Assembly: GCA_947304355.1 (NCBI GenBank) | Contig: CAMZAX010000008.1 | Location: 17,713 to 81,712 of the forward strand | Direction: 5' to 3' | Origin: an uncultured Selenomonadales bacterium | GTDB taxonomy: Bacteria; Bacillota; Negativicutes; Selenomonadales; Selenomonadaceae | Length of the DNA: 64,000 bases | Part shown: positions 25,322 to 34,895 of the stretch, one piece after another | How positions within the stretch are numbered: the first letter of the stretch is position 1 | Layout of the letters: each line of letters opens with the position of its first letter | Position numbers and translations under genes: made by a program | The notes under the pieces: model-generated | Database searches by the model: none | What the model was told of the DNA's origin: nothing | What the model saw: only the letters and a program-made list of their open reading frames with translations

Positions 25322-26548
25322 TTACATTGCTTTGATAAGCGCATGGGAATCGAGCGGCACGCCCTGCACCTCCGACAGAAATTCCATACCGTTGACGAAA
25401 TCTTTGCCCGGCGCAAAACCCGCGTCCGTCAGTGCTTTGAACGGGAAGCGCGGCAACATGATGAAAAATAATTTCTTGCCGCGAGCACGTTTCATGGCGT
25501 CGAGCAATTTGTTCAGCGAGTCGTTATTGTCCGCCGTGATTATCTTTTCGTCGTTGCGTATCGAGAAAATTTTTTTGAACGCGTCAACGTCCTTGGGCGC
25601 GGCGAAAAATTCGCGACGCTTGCCGACCATTGCCGCCGAAAGATTTATCAGCGAGTTCTTCAGCCCGACGTGCACTTGACGGAAGCCCGCGTACAGTCTG
25701 CCGAGCAAATATTCGTCGAACCACGGCGTCTTCATGAAATGCGCCATCCACAGCCGATTCAAGTCGTCGTTCATGTCCAAAGTCAAAGCCTCAACCGCGT
25801 AATGGTAAATCGCCTTGCGCGGCTTGACGTCCTTTGCCCGCGTGCGCTCCACGTCGACGAACACGTCAAATTTCTCCGACAGCTTGACGTAGTTGCCCGC
25901 GTACAAATAGTTCAGTACGTCTTGATCGGGCCAAGCCATTTGCGGGTGCTCGCTTAAAAATTTCAGACCGCGCCGAATATTTTCTTCCTCGTGGCGCATG
26001 ACGTTCAAATTCATCAGCAAGACGCCCGAATTAAAATAATCGTCGTAAGCCACAAGCTTTTGAACGATTAAATATTTTATTTGCAAGCTGAATTTCAAGC
26101 GCACGGGGTCAACAGCCGTTTCATTGGCGGCGGCAAGAGGTTTGTCGCCGAGTTCAATTTGCCACAGCTCTTTTATGTCGAGGTTGACGATAATATCCGA
26201 GTCGAGGTAAATGACTTTCTCAACGTCCGCCGGAAATAGCTGCGGGATAAAAAATCGATAAAACATTGCAATGCTGTATCGAATTTCAATCAAGCCCAGA
26301 AAGGTCGTCCTGAGCTCCGCGATTTTTTCCGCGCAGAGCTGTTCGACGTTATAAAATTTCACGTGCTGACCGTAGCGACCCGCAATGTAAATGAACTTGT
26401 CGCGGTTTTCGTTCGACAGCGTATTGTCGTGGAGGATGTGCACCGTGACTTCCGAGTTCGTGTGTTCAAAAATCGAAAGCATCGTCGTGCCCGTGAATTT
26501 GGAATAACGCCCCGTCTTGTCGTAAAGACCGAAGCAAACGTGAATCAT
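25322..26548 (-). CDS. GT8-family glycosyltransferase
   Basis: The intact 408-aa protein carries the family 8 catalytic DxD motif in YLDSDIIVNLD near residue 105 and the FNSGVLLMNL substrate segment near 155, as in bacterial LPS galactosyl/glucosyltransferases. Beyond the usual domain (about 300 aa) there is a conserved C-terminal extension from about residue 320 with KKLFFIMLPRFPF and DAGFAPGKDFVNGMEFLSE. It shares this with three other GT8 genes in the window. Its ATG follows AAGGAGTGATT. It and the downstream frameshifted copy form a tandem pair. The acceptor is unknown; a surface polysaccharide is likely. Confidence 0.88.
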   Translation of the reverse strand: MIHVCFGLYDKTGRYSKFTGTTMLSIFEHTNSEVTVHILHDNTLSNENRDKFIYIAGRYGQHVKFYNVEQLCAEKIAELRTTFLGLIEIRYSIAMFYRFFIPQLFPADVEKVIYLDSDIIVNLDIKELWQIELGDKPLAAANETAVDPVRLKFSLQIKYLIVQKLVAYDDYFNSGVLLMNLNVMRHEEENIRRGLKFLSEHPQMAWPDQDVLNYLYAGNYVKLSEKFDVFVDVERTRAKDVKPRKAIYHYAVEALTLDMNDDLNRLWMAHFMKTPWFDEYLLGRLYAGFRQVHVGLKNSLINLSAAMVGKRREFFAAPKDVDAFKKIFSIRNDEKIITADNNDSLNKLLDAMKRARGKKLFFIMLPRFPFKALTDAGFAPGKDFVNGMEFLSEVQGVPLDSHALIKAM

Positions 26549-26564
26549 CGAATCACTCCTTTTT

Positions 26565-26587
26565 GAGGGACAAGGGACAAGGGATTA
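26565..26587. repeat. Heptad array, unit AAGGGAC
   Basis: Three tandem 7-bp units (GAGGGAC, AAGGGAC, AAGGGAT) end in the stop codon of the DUF5693-like gene. The unit is the reverse complement of the GTCCCTT unit between glgP and glgB. Confidence 0.75.
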
Positions 26588-28651
26588 GTGTTTTAGTCGC
26601 TTGACAAAGAACTGCAGGAATATTATCAGCACCGCGCCGATTATCGCGCCGGGAATCAGACCGTCGAGCCCGCGAATGAACGACATCAAAATCGGCGTGC
26701 GCATGTGCGCAAACGTCTCAACCATCGAGCTTTGACCGATTGTGCCCGCCATAACCAGCACGAAGCAAATCATTTTCGGGAACTTTTTCAGGAAGGCGGC
26801 GAACGCCAACATGAACGCCGGGTGCCCGAAGAAGATTTCCTTCGAGCGAGGGCGAGCGTAAAACATTTGCTCAAGCATGGCGCGAATTTTTATCTCCGCG
26901 CCCGAAACCGGCATCCCCGACGTGTGTCCGCTCCGCGCTATCAAGACGACGAACGCGCCCGCAACGACCATCAACGCCAAAAACATTTTCACGCTGACCG
27001 ACTTGTCGAGGAGTTCTTTTATCTGTTGCGTGGCGGGGACGTTCTTGCGCAATTCGTCCACGACGTTGAAGCGTTGCAGGAACGCGACCGCCACCAAAAT
27101 CAGCGGCAGGACGAACGTAAGTTTTATGCCGCGAAAGATTTCAAACTCCAGGAAGTACGACACGTCCGACAACGCGCCCGACAGGTAAGCCGCGCCCGTC
27201 ATTGACAGCACGCCCGTCACGAGCAACGCAAAGCCCGAAGTCCAGACCAGTTGCGCCGTCGACAAATTTTCTTTCAGACGCGCCGCCCGATTCTGTATGC
27301 GAATCTTGTATTGAATCACGCGCAACAAGTCCAGCTGCCAGATTATCGCCAACGCGGGGAACAAGTTCGCGCTTGCCAACGCCGCCAACAATCGGACTTT
27401 GCCGCCCGCCCCCATCAAAACAGGTATCGCCGCGCAGATTGCAATTATCGCGAACAGTTGCAGTTGGAGCCGCCGATTGCGATTGAGCCGCCGCGAGACA
27501 AGCGACAGGTAAAGCACGCCCGCCGCCGCCGTGCCGACAATCACAAGCGCACGCAAAATGACGTTCGGATAATAATTTTCAAACGTGCCCGCCTTGCCGA
27601 AGGTAAAGCCGTCGCGTTCGAGACCTGCGCGGACTTCGCGGAAATATTTCATGTTCGTTTCGAGCAAAGTCGTTTCGGGTTCGGGCTTGTCGTAAATGCG
27701 CAGGAGGTTGATACGGATATTGCGTTCCCTGTCCGTCGTCGACCAACGATTAATCGCCGTGGACATTGCGAGCTTGGGCTGTTCGTCCTTCGGAATGGCG
27801 TAGAGGCGCGCGACGTGATCTTCGCCGATTTTCTGCGCGAGGTAGTACATGCCCATTTGCGGATAGAATTGCAGTTGCGTGAAGTGTTCGATAACGCCGA
27901 GAGTAATTTTGCGCCGCGACATGTTCGCCGCCGTCAAGTCGAGGAAATTTGACGCGCCCAAGACAGCCGGCCCGTCGAAGACGATTTCGGAAATCGGGTA
28001 GCCTTCAATCCTGTCGAAGACGAATTGAACGTTCTCCGCCGTGCACTTGTGAAAATTCATCGGGCGGGCAAGAATCGTGAACCCGAAGGCGCGCGCCTTG
28101 TTCATTTCGTCGCGGGGCAGGGCGAGCGGCATTTTCATGAGTTCGCCGAATTGCGCCTTGACTTCGATGACTTCAATGCCGCCGACGGAAAAAATCTTTA
28201 CGCGTTCTTCGCCGAGCCGCTGAAGCAAAGCCTCTTTGGTGTCGTAGTAGCTGTCGAGGTCGCCGCCGATAACGTAAACCCGATTCGGCGCGACGAGCCC
28301 GAATTCAATCGTCTGCCGCCAAAGTTCGTTGGTCAGTGTGCCGCTCTGATAGTTGGCGAGGATGTCGCTGCCCGCAAGCGTGAAAATTTTTCCGGTGCGC
28401 GCCAACTTTTCAAGCGATGAATCGTAAATGGCAAGCGACGTAATGCCCGCCTCTTTTGTCAGCTTAAGCACGTCGTCAAGCTCCAAGCCTTCGCGTTCGG
28501 CGAGGTCGACGACGCTTTGATAGTCAACCGCCAAGTCGATTTGCTTGTTTTCAGACTCCACGAAGAACCGTTGCCCCGCGATAATCAGCGCGGCGAACAG
28601 CCCCACGCCGATTGCCGCCAGCAGTACCCGATTGTATGTAAACTTTTTCAT
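26585..28651 (-). CDS. DUF5693-like polytopic membrane protein
   Basis: About 688 aa. One N-terminal membrane helix (residues 8-27) is followed by an extracytoplasmic domain of about 340 residues resembling a TIM-barrel-like region (VVDLAEREGLELDDVLKL..., FGFTILARPMNFH). The C-terminal 300 residues contain about seven or eight membrane helices. This layout matches DUF5693 proteins of Firmicutes, which often neighbour polysaccharide-modification genes; the function is not established. The ATG at 28651 lies eight bases after GGAAGG. It directly precedes two GT8 genes on the same strand, consistent with an envelope glycan role. Confidence 0.75.
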   Translation of the reverse strand: MKKFTYNRVLLAAIGVGLFAALIIAGQRFFVESENKQIDLAVDYQSVVDLAEREGLELDDVLKLTKEAGITSLAIYDSSLEKLARTGKIFTLAGSDILANYQSGTLTNELWRQTIEFGLVAPNRVYVIGGDLDSYYDTKEALLQRLGEERVKIFSVGGIEVIEVKAQFGELMKMPLALPRDEMNKARAFGFTILARPMNFHKCTAENVQFVFDRIEGYPISEIVFDGPAVLGASNFLDLTAANMSRRKITLGVIEHFTQLQFYPQMGMYYLAQKIGEDHVARLYAIPKDEQPKLAMSTAINRWSTTDRERNIRINLLRIYDKPEPETTLLETNMKYFREVRAGLERDGFTFGKAGTFENYYPNVILRALVIVGTAAAGVLYLSLVSRRLNRNRRLQLQLFAIIAICAAIPVLMGAGGKVRLLAALASANLFPALAIIWQLDLLRVIQYKIRIQNRAARLKENLSTAQLVWTSGFALLVTGVLSMTGAAYLSGALSDVSYFLEFEIFRGIKLTFVLPLILVAVAFLQRFNVVDELRKNVPATQQIKELLDKSVSVKMFLALMVVAGAFVVLIARSGHTSGMPVSGAEIKIRAMLEQMFYARPRSKEIFFGHPAFMLAFAAFLKKFPKMICFVLVMAGTIGQSSMVETFAHMRTPILMSFIRGLDGLIPGAIIGAVLIIFLQFFVKRLKH

Positions 28652-28674
28652 AAACACAACCTTCCGAACGACGT

Positions 28675-30258
28675 TCAGTGAATTTTGGAATTCAACTTTT
28701 CCTGCGCTTTTCTGAAGCCCAAATCCGCCGCCTTTTTAAACCATTTTTGCGCTTCTTCCGTGTCCTGTTCGACGCCGATACCGTTCTGATAATATTCCCC
28801 GACGACAAACATGTTATACATATTTCCCTGCAAAGCCTTCTTCAAATTGTCGTTGAACCGCCGAATATCGCGGGAAGGCTTATTCGACTTGTCACTGAAC
28901 AGATTCTTTATATCGGGTATCGAACCCAATTTAATTATCGGATGAATGTAGCCTTTGTTGTTTGGGTTATTGTTTTGGATGATAATACGCAAGCGGTTCA
29001 ATTCTCGTTCAGAAATGTCCGGAACAAGATTTAATTCCTCATATGCGCTGAGCAAATGAACTTGCGCGTCGTAATGCCCTTTATCTGCCGCCCGTTTGAG
29101 CCAATAGATTATTTTATCGGCGTCATACCTGCAACCGATTCCCTTAGCATAGTACATGGCGATTTTGAATTGCGCATCAGGGTGCTCGTCCTCTGCGGCA
29201 CTCAACAGCCACAGAAAAGATTTGCTCACGTTGCGCTCGACGACTTTGCCAAAATAATACGCGATGCCGACATTGTACTTTGCGCTGACGAGACCTTGAT
29301 GAGCGGCGCGGAGGAAATATTGGAAAGCCTTCTTCTTGTTTTGATTAACAAACTGTCCCGAATTGTAGAAAGTCCCCAAGTTGTATTGCGCCAAAGGATT
29401 GCCTTCGTCCGCGTACTTGGTAAGGAGTTCAACGCCTTTCTTCGCGTCGCGCAAAACGAAGCCGCCTTCCATTAAGTAAGATTCGGCAAGCGCGCATTGA
29501 GCCTCAAAATTGCCTTGCTCAGCTTTTCGCTCTATCTTGTCGATAATGTCGGCAGCTTTTACGTTCGTACCCGGAATTTCATAAGAACCTATGTAATGTA
29601 TATCCGCGCCCTGCAAACGCATGAGATTTTCCGTCGCCAAATCGTCGCCTTGCTCGGCGGCTTGTTTATACCAATAAAGTGCTTTGTTTAAATCTTTTTT
29701 GCCGCCGATTCCCGACTCCAACATTCGTCCCAAAGTAGTCTGCGCGTACATGTTGCCTTGGACGGCCGACTTCTCCAAATACTCTGTCGCCTTGACCATA
29801 TCCTGTGCCACGCCCAGACCGTCAAGATACATGCACCCCAAAGCGTTTTGCGCATCGGCGTCGTCGTATTCGTCCGCAGCTTTTTTCAAGTACTTGCAAG
29901 CTTTTTCGTGATTCGGCTTGTCGTTTAAGCTGTAACATTTTGCCAGCTCGAACATGCTTTCGTAGTAAAGTCTTTTGGCGTTTTCGTTAAGCTCGTCAAG
30001 TATTTCGATTGATTGTTTGTCGACGACACGTTTGAGAGGAAAGTTTTCACGATAGAGGCACAGAGCCATCTCGAAAAAATCTATGGCCTTACCGAAATTT
30101 TCTTCATGTTCGTAGTGTTGCGCCAATTGCCCTGCCGATTGCAATTCATATAACGGGAAAAAATCTTCATTGGCAATGAGACGGGACGGCGTGTTTTTAA
30201 GTACAACAGCGCGCTCCTTATCGGTCAATCCCTTGAAGAACCGCGATTCCGAAGACAT
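28675..30258 (-). CDS. Sel1-repeat (SLR) protein
   Basis: The 527-aa protein is built almost entirely of helical Sel1-like repeats of about 36 residues, with the recurrent A...LG.MY..G.GV..D...A..W..KAA pattern (for example YLDGLGVAQDMVKATEYLEKSA and YYFGKVVERNVSKSF). Such solenoids act as protein-interaction scaffolds. No signal peptide or membrane segment is visible, so it is probably cytoplasmic. GGGAGG precedes the ATG, which overlaps the stop of the upstream Sel1 gene by one base, so the two are coupled and may work together. Confidence 0.85.
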   Translation of the reverse strand: MSSESRFFKGLTDKERAVVLKNTPSRLIANEDFFPLYELQSAGQLAQHYEHEENFGKAIDFFEMALCLYRENFPLKRVVDKQSIEILDELNENAKRLYYESMFELAKCYSLNDKPNHEKACKYLKKAADEYDDADAQNALGCMYLDGLGVAQDMVKATEYLEKSAVQGNMYAQTTLGRMLESGIGGKKDLNKALYWYKQAAEQGDDLATENLMRLQGADIHYIGSYEIPGTNVKAADIIDKIERKAEQGNFEAQCALAESYLMEGGFVLRDAKKGVELLTKYADEGNPLAQYNLGTFYNSGQFVNQNKKKAFQYFLRAAHQGLVSAKYNVGIAYYFGKVVERNVSKSFLWLLSAAEDEHPDAQFKIAMYYAKGIGCRYDADKIIYWLKRAADKGHYDAQVHLLSAYEELNLVPDISERELNRLRIIIQNNNPNNKGYIHPIIKLGSIPDIKNLFSDKSNKPSRDIRRFNDNLKKALQGNMYNMFVVGEYYQNGIGVEQDTEEAQKWFKKAADLGFRKAQEKLNSKIH

Positions 30259-31409
30259 TAAAATTCCTCCCTGCGCCGCAAGATTTTTTTGTACTCTTCA
30301 TAATCCAGCTGATTTAATTTATTCGTGGCACCGCTGTGACCCGATAAAGCCGCCAAGGAATAGTAATGTTTGGCTTGCGACAGATCCTTTGCCGTGCCGA
30401 CGCCTTTTTCGTAACACTGCCCGACTTTATAGCAGGCGTCGCGGTCTCCTCTTTTGGCAGCTTTAAGATAACACTCCAAACTTTTGGCAAAATTCTTTTC
30501 GGTGCCCAAGCCGTATTGATGGCAATCGCCCAGTTTTATCCAAACCTTGGGAATAAAGACGAAATAATCATCGTCGTCGTTACCTTGCTCGACGATATGA
30601 TTGTATCGCGCAAAATTATCTTTCGGGTTGTAGGGAATTCCCGAAGAGGGAGTTTCAATCGGGTTGAAATGTTCCGCCAAAGCATATTCCGCAAGCAAAT
30701 TACCCTTGCTCGCAGCACTGACAAATAAATCGTATGCGGCTTTTGCATCTCGATTGAGCCCGTATGAATTCATGTACATGAAGCCGAGAATATATTCTGC
30801 GTCGACGGAACCTTTATTCACGGCTTCTTTAAAGAGAGCAGCAGCTTTCTTGAAATCCTGTGCCCTGATTTTGCCGTAGAAATAAATCAACCCCAAGTCT
30901 CGCAAAGCAAAAGGACTGCCGTTTTCGCAAGACTTTTCAAGCCATTCGATTTGTTTGTCCGTATCGGGCTCCGTGCCTGTGCCGACCTCATAACAAACCG
31001 CCACACAAAATTGAACGTCCGCCAACAGATTTTCGTCTGCAATAAGCCGATGATCGGAAGAACCGTACCATTGCATAACTTTGAACAATGCCTTTAAGGA
31101 ACGTTCAGCCTCTTCCCGAAAAGTCAACCGGGTATGAACTCCGATGTTCCCCAAAAAGCGTACGATATGCATTGCTTCGATAATATCGCGCTCAACGCCC
31201 CAAAATTCCTCCAATTCAATTATGCGACTGATAAGATTGCCTTTTTGTCCGACCATGCTTTCGACAAGAATTTCCAAAATCAGTCGGCTTTGGGCAAGGG
31301 AAATATTCGGGTTAAGCTTCTTTGTGACGTGAGCGGAATAAACGAATCTGTAAAGGAGGCTGTAATCGGTATGGAAGTAAATATATTTCTCGGATAACGC
31401 AAAGCTCAT
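30258..31409 (-). CDS. Sel1-repeat protein with DUF4145/HEPN-like N-terminus
   Basis: The 383-aa protein has two parts. Residues 1-130 resemble the DUF4145 branch of HEPN domains: SRLILEILVESMVG, a long helix, then RFLGNIGVHT with the conserved GN..xH motif. Residues 140-383 are about five Sel1 repeats (YFYGKIRAQDFKKAAALFKEA, YEKGVGTAKDLSQAKHYYSLA). HEPN domains often act in RNA cleavage or nucleic-acid defence; whether this one is active is unclear. It is followed directly by the second Sel1 gene with a one-base overlap. Confidence 0.75.
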   Translation of the reverse strand: MSFALSEKYIYFHTDYSLLYRFVYSAHVTKKLNPNISLAQSRLILEILVESMVGQKGNLISRIIELEEFWGVERDIIEAMHIVRFLGNIGVHTRLTFREEAERSLKALFKVMQWYGSSDHRLIADENLLADVQFCVAVCYEVGTGTEPDTDKQIEWLEKSCENGSPFALRDLGLIYFYGKIRAQDFKKAAALFKEAVNKGSVDAEYILGFMYMNSYGLNRDAKAAYDLFVSAASKGNLLAEYALAEHFNPIETPSSGIPYNPKDNFARYNHIVEQGNDDDDYFVFIPKVWIKLGDCHQYGLGTEKNFAKSLECYLKAAKRGDRDACYKVGQCYEKGVGTAKDLSQAKHYYSLAALSGHSGATNKLNQLDYEEYKKILRRREEF

Positions 31410-31421
31410 TCTTAGGCTCCT

Positions 31422-32141
31422 TTAATTCCTTGTCGCCTTCACGAAGGTTTCGCCGTCGCGCATTTCCACGGTTCTGAACTGCAAGCCGAACGGCATTTTG
31501 ACTTGCTCGGTCAAGTTGAAGTCGTGCAGAAACTTATCAAGGTTGACGCGGCGCAGGATGGCGTTCTCAACGTTGATGTGATTCATTTGGAAATAAAGAT
31601 GACCGTCGCGCGCAATGATTTGCCCGCCGATTTCAACGTCAGCTTCGCGCCCGAAGATTTTGACTTTGCCGGACGCCTTGATGTCTTCGGGCGTCATGTT
31701 AACGTCCAAGTCTTTCAGACCTTTGCCGTCGGTTTTCTGCACGAGAAAATTTCGTAAGCTGTCCGCCGTGATGACGCCGCTCAATTCAAGACTGCCCGCC
31801 GAATTCAAGCAACGGTTGGTATGTTCTTCGCGGCTTATGCCTTCGGTGGGCAAGAGCAATTCTTTAATGTTGATATGAAGTGCCGTGCCGTCAAGTTCCG
31901 CCTGCTTGAGGTTGAGTTCACCGATATTGGCGTCGGCGGCGGTGCAGTGAATCTTGTCGACGTAACCCAGCGCGATTTTGGCGGCAGGCAGGGCGTCAAA
32001 TGTCAAAGCGACTTCCTGCGCTTGAGTGGCCTCGGCGACTTTGCCTTTGATATAGTTCGTCAAAGCTTTGGGCACGACGAATTGAGCGAACGCGCCCGCC
32101 GCTATCAGCAGGACGACTATCGCGGCTAAAAATTTTTTCAT
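31422..32141 (-). CDS. DUF2993 (LmeA-like) secreted lipid-binding protein
   Basis: The 239-aa protein starts with a signal peptide or signal anchor (MKKFLAAIVVLLIAAGAFA). The remainder fits the LmeA/DUF2993 family: alternating beta strands with SGVITADSLRNFL, SGKVKIFGREADVEIGG and a C-terminal PFGLQFRTVEMRDGETFVKA. Family members are periplasmic or cell-wall-side proteins linked to envelope lipid/glycan maturation. The ATG at 32141 has GGAGG six bases upstream; the longer open frame lies over prfB and is rejected. It follows prfB by 14 bases. Confidence 0.75.
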   Translation of the reverse strand: MKKFLAAIVVLLIAAGAFAQFVVPKALTNYIKGKVAEATQAQEVALTFDALPAAKIALGYVDKIHCTAADANIGELNLKQAELDGTALHINIKELLLPTEGISREEHTNRCLNSAGSLELSGVITADSLRNFLVQKTDGKGLKDLDVNMTPEDIKASGKVKIFGREADVEIGGQIIARDGHLYFQMNHINVENAILRRVNLDKFLHDFNLTEQVKMPFGLQFRTVEMRDGETFVKATRN

Positions 32142-32155
32142 GACGCGCCTCCGTG

Positions 32156-33263
32156 TTAAATTTTGACGTTCGCCTTCGCGGCAAGGTAGGCGCGGATAAA
32201 CGGGTCGATGTCGCCGTCCATAACCGCCTGCACGTTGCCGGTCTCTTCGCCCGTGCGCAAATCCTTGACGAGTTTGTAGGGTTGGAAGACGTAAGAGCGG
32301 ATTTGACTGCCCCATTCGATTTTTTTGAGGTCGCCTTCAAGCCCGGCGATTTCGGCTTCTTTTTTCTCAAGTTCAAGCTCGAAAAGTTTTGCGCGGAGCA
32401 TTTTCAAGCAACGCTCGCGGTTTTGGATTTGCGAACGCTCGTTCTGGCACTGCACGACAATGCCCGTCGGGATATGCGTCATGCGGACGGCGGAAGACGT
32501 TTTGTTGATGTGCTGACCGCCCGCGCCGCTTGCCCGATAGGTGTCGACGCGCACGTCCGCCATATTTATTTCGACTTCAACGGCGTCGTCGATTTCGGGC
32601 ATGATGTCGCACGCGCTGAACGACGTGTGCCGTCGCGCATTTGAATCGAACGGCGAAATTCTGACCAGGCGGTGAATGCCCTTTTCGGACTTGAGGTAGC
32701 CGTAAGCGTTGTGCCCTTTGACGAACAGCGACACGGACTTGACGCCCGCTTCGTCGCCGGGGAGCAGGTCGACGGTCTCGATTTCAAAGCCGTGACGTTC
32801 TGCCCAACGCGTGTACATGCGCAGAAGCATTTGCGTCCAATCTTGCGCCTCGGTGCCGCCCGCGCCCGCGTGCAAAGTCAAAATCGCGTTGTTTGCGTCG
32901 TAAGGTTCGCTCAGCATGATTTCAAGCCGCAGATTTTCCAAACCGCTTTCGACAGCCGCGATGTCCGCCGCGATTTCGGCTTCCTGCGAAAGGTCGTCTT
33001 CTTCCAGTGCGAGTTCAAGCAAAACCTGCGCGTCGTCGAATTTCGCCGTCAAGCCTTTGTAGGTCTCGATGCCCGATTTGAGCCCGTTGAGTTCCTGCGT
33101 TATCTTCTGCGCGGCGTCGGGGTCGTCCCAAAAATTCGGCGCGCCCATTTTGTATTCAAGCTCGGCGATTTTTTCTTCTTTGCGGGCGATGTCAAAGTGA
33201 ATTCCCCATTTCGTTGAGTTTGTCGCGCAGAGCGGTGAGCTCGGCTTTTCTGTCTTCCAGCAT
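32156..33263 (-). CDS. prfB: Peptide chain release factor 2 (programmed frameshift)
   Basis: RF2 ends translation at UGA and UAA. The gene is split: the ATG at 33263 opens 23 codons ending NSL-TGA, and the main frame resumes with DIARKEEKIAELE. The CTT-TGA-C slip site (33192-33197) is the classic autoregulatory +1 shift. The joined protein is about 368 aa and shows the SPFDSNARRHTSF region near residue 200 with the RF2-specific SPF, and the peptidyl-hydrolase GGQ in RASGAGGQHINKTSS. Low RF2 allows the shift and more RF2 synthesis. It lies 13 bases downstream of the broken GT61-like gene. Confidence 0.95.
33192..33197 (-). other. prfB +1 programmed frameshift site
   Basis: CTT TGA followed by C, with GGGG a few bases upstream acting as the Shine-Dalgarno-like stimulator. 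Ribosomes slip from CUU to UUU and continue with GAC. Confidence 0.92.
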
Positions 33264-33276
33264 TGAATCACGTCCT

Positions 33277-34883
33277 TTAAGTTTTAGGTTCAAGTTTTAT
33301 TTGAATCGCGTTGAGCTTGACGCCGTACGAATAAAGCGTTTCGCCGTTTTTAGCCCAAGGCGTCCATTTGCCGTCGAATTTGTGTACGCGATAGAGGATA
33401 TCGGTTTTTTTTGTGCCGGCTTCGTCGAGGCGAATCTTCACGCCGAAAATTGATTTGGATTTGCCGGTGGTGCCCGCAGGTTCGGGAGCCGCCACTTCAT
33501 CCGACCAACCTTCCGCATCGCCGTAGTAAACAGCGTAATAAACTTTGTGGATTGAAGAATTTATTTTAATCGCCTGAATGTCCAGCTTTTGGTCAAGCGA
33601 ATTGCTGATTTGATTTTCGCCCATCCACACGCTCCAACCGTTTTTGTGGACATGCGTTTGATAACTCAACAACGGTCTGAATACATCCCAATCGGTCGGC
33701 AGAGCATAAGCTGTTATCAAGTCCTCGCGCTTTTTCAGCCGCTCCATGAATGACGAAAAAACCGTGCCGTAAGTCTGTACCAAACTTTTATTTATTGTGC
33801 GACCTTTCGCGGCGGCAAGCCCGACATATTGTAAAAATGCTTTAAAATTATCATTCTCGTCATCGGCGTCGAATTTATCGCCAAAGAAACTTTTAAGTTG
33901 CTCGCTTAGCAAGAAGCAATGCAAATCATGGCGCACATTGAAAACCGACATGGTCGAATCCACGTAATAAGAATTTATTTCGTGCACTTGCTCAAGGGTT
34001 TGCTGATAGCCCGTAAAAGAATTGACGGAACGCGGAATAAGAATTGTCTCTGTTCCGTCACGCAGGAAAACTGAATTGTGCGAACAAGATCCCACCGTCG
34101 ACACGAAACTTTCCGCGTTTATCAGCAAGTTCAGTTGCTCTTCGAGAGTAAGCTTTTCGGGCGAAATCGTCTCGTAGCCTTTGGACTTGAAATACTCGGC
34201 AAGACGTTCTTCGCCGACTTGTCTCGCGCCGTAAAAATAATAAATTTTTTTGCTTGAAGTCGGCGTGCGATTTTTCAGCGCAAAGTCTCTTATGCGTTCA
34301 ATCGTCTCGCGATATTCCGCCGTGAATTATCTGCCCGTATCCGTCAGAAAAAAAGATTCGTCGGGCAAGATTATTTTTTCAAAACGTGTCGGACAATCAA
34401 CAGCTTGAAGTCTGTCAAAGTCTACATCCAAAATTTTCAACAGTCGCCTGAAATTTTTTTGACCCTTGAGCGGAGCAGTAGCCCAATTAATGTAGATGAT
34501 CGGACAATCCTTGAATTGGTTTTTGAATTCGTCACTTTTCAAGAACCACAAGCGGCTTAGGTTGTCGGTAATTGCATGACCCCAAACGGGACAAAATATG
34601 CCGAGATAAATTACCGTTTTGGAGCTGTGAATAATCGCCGTGGGGGGGGGGTATAAGATTTGCCGGCTCCGTCAAAAACATGACTGCTTTTAATGAATTC
34701 TCCGTTGCCGTCGATAATGCCGCCCGAACCCCATGTCCACTTCCCATCAACCATAATGTCTTTGTGCGGAAGGATAGTGCCGTTCTCTATAACGCTGAAT
34801 CCCAACTCCTTGTCAAGGAAAAAGTCTCTCGCAAAAAAATTTTTCGCGTCGGCGGGATTGTAAAGATAGTCCAAATTAACCAT
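33277..34883 (-). pseudogene. GT61-like glycosyltransferase, out of frame at C10 and with a nonsense codon
   Basis: Read through its lesions the gene encodes about 535 aa of a DUF563/GT61 capsular-type glycosyltransferase. The HAITDNLSRLWFL segment (near residue 105), YYFYGARQ, and STVGSCSHNSVFL with the usual G-S-x-NxxF motif identify the family. A C-terminal domain of about 150 residues follows. The coding strand has C10 at 34642-34651; 8 or 11 C would connect GKSYTPPP to TAIIHSSKTVIYLG. In addition a TAA at 34327-34329 interrupts DTGR-stop-FTAEYR. As read, about 90 residues are made. ATG at 34883 follows AAGGAG. Confidence 0.75.
34642..34651. repeat. G10/C10 homopolymer in a GT61-like gene
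   Basis: Ten G on the plus strand, a proline run on the coding strand. Eight or eleven would be in frame, so the current state is OFF. Confidence 0.9.
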
Positions 34884-34895
34884 ACGCACGCTCCT

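Noticed and set aside
14078..34329. Reassignment of TAA to tyrosine, suggested by TAA at expected tyrosine-like positions in two glycosyltransferase genes
   Set aside because: TAA is the normal stop of many intact genes here (for example the MutS-like gene, glgP and thioredoxin-independent neighbours such as sigma-linked cluster genes), no other gene has an internal TAA, and both affected genes also have a frame break.
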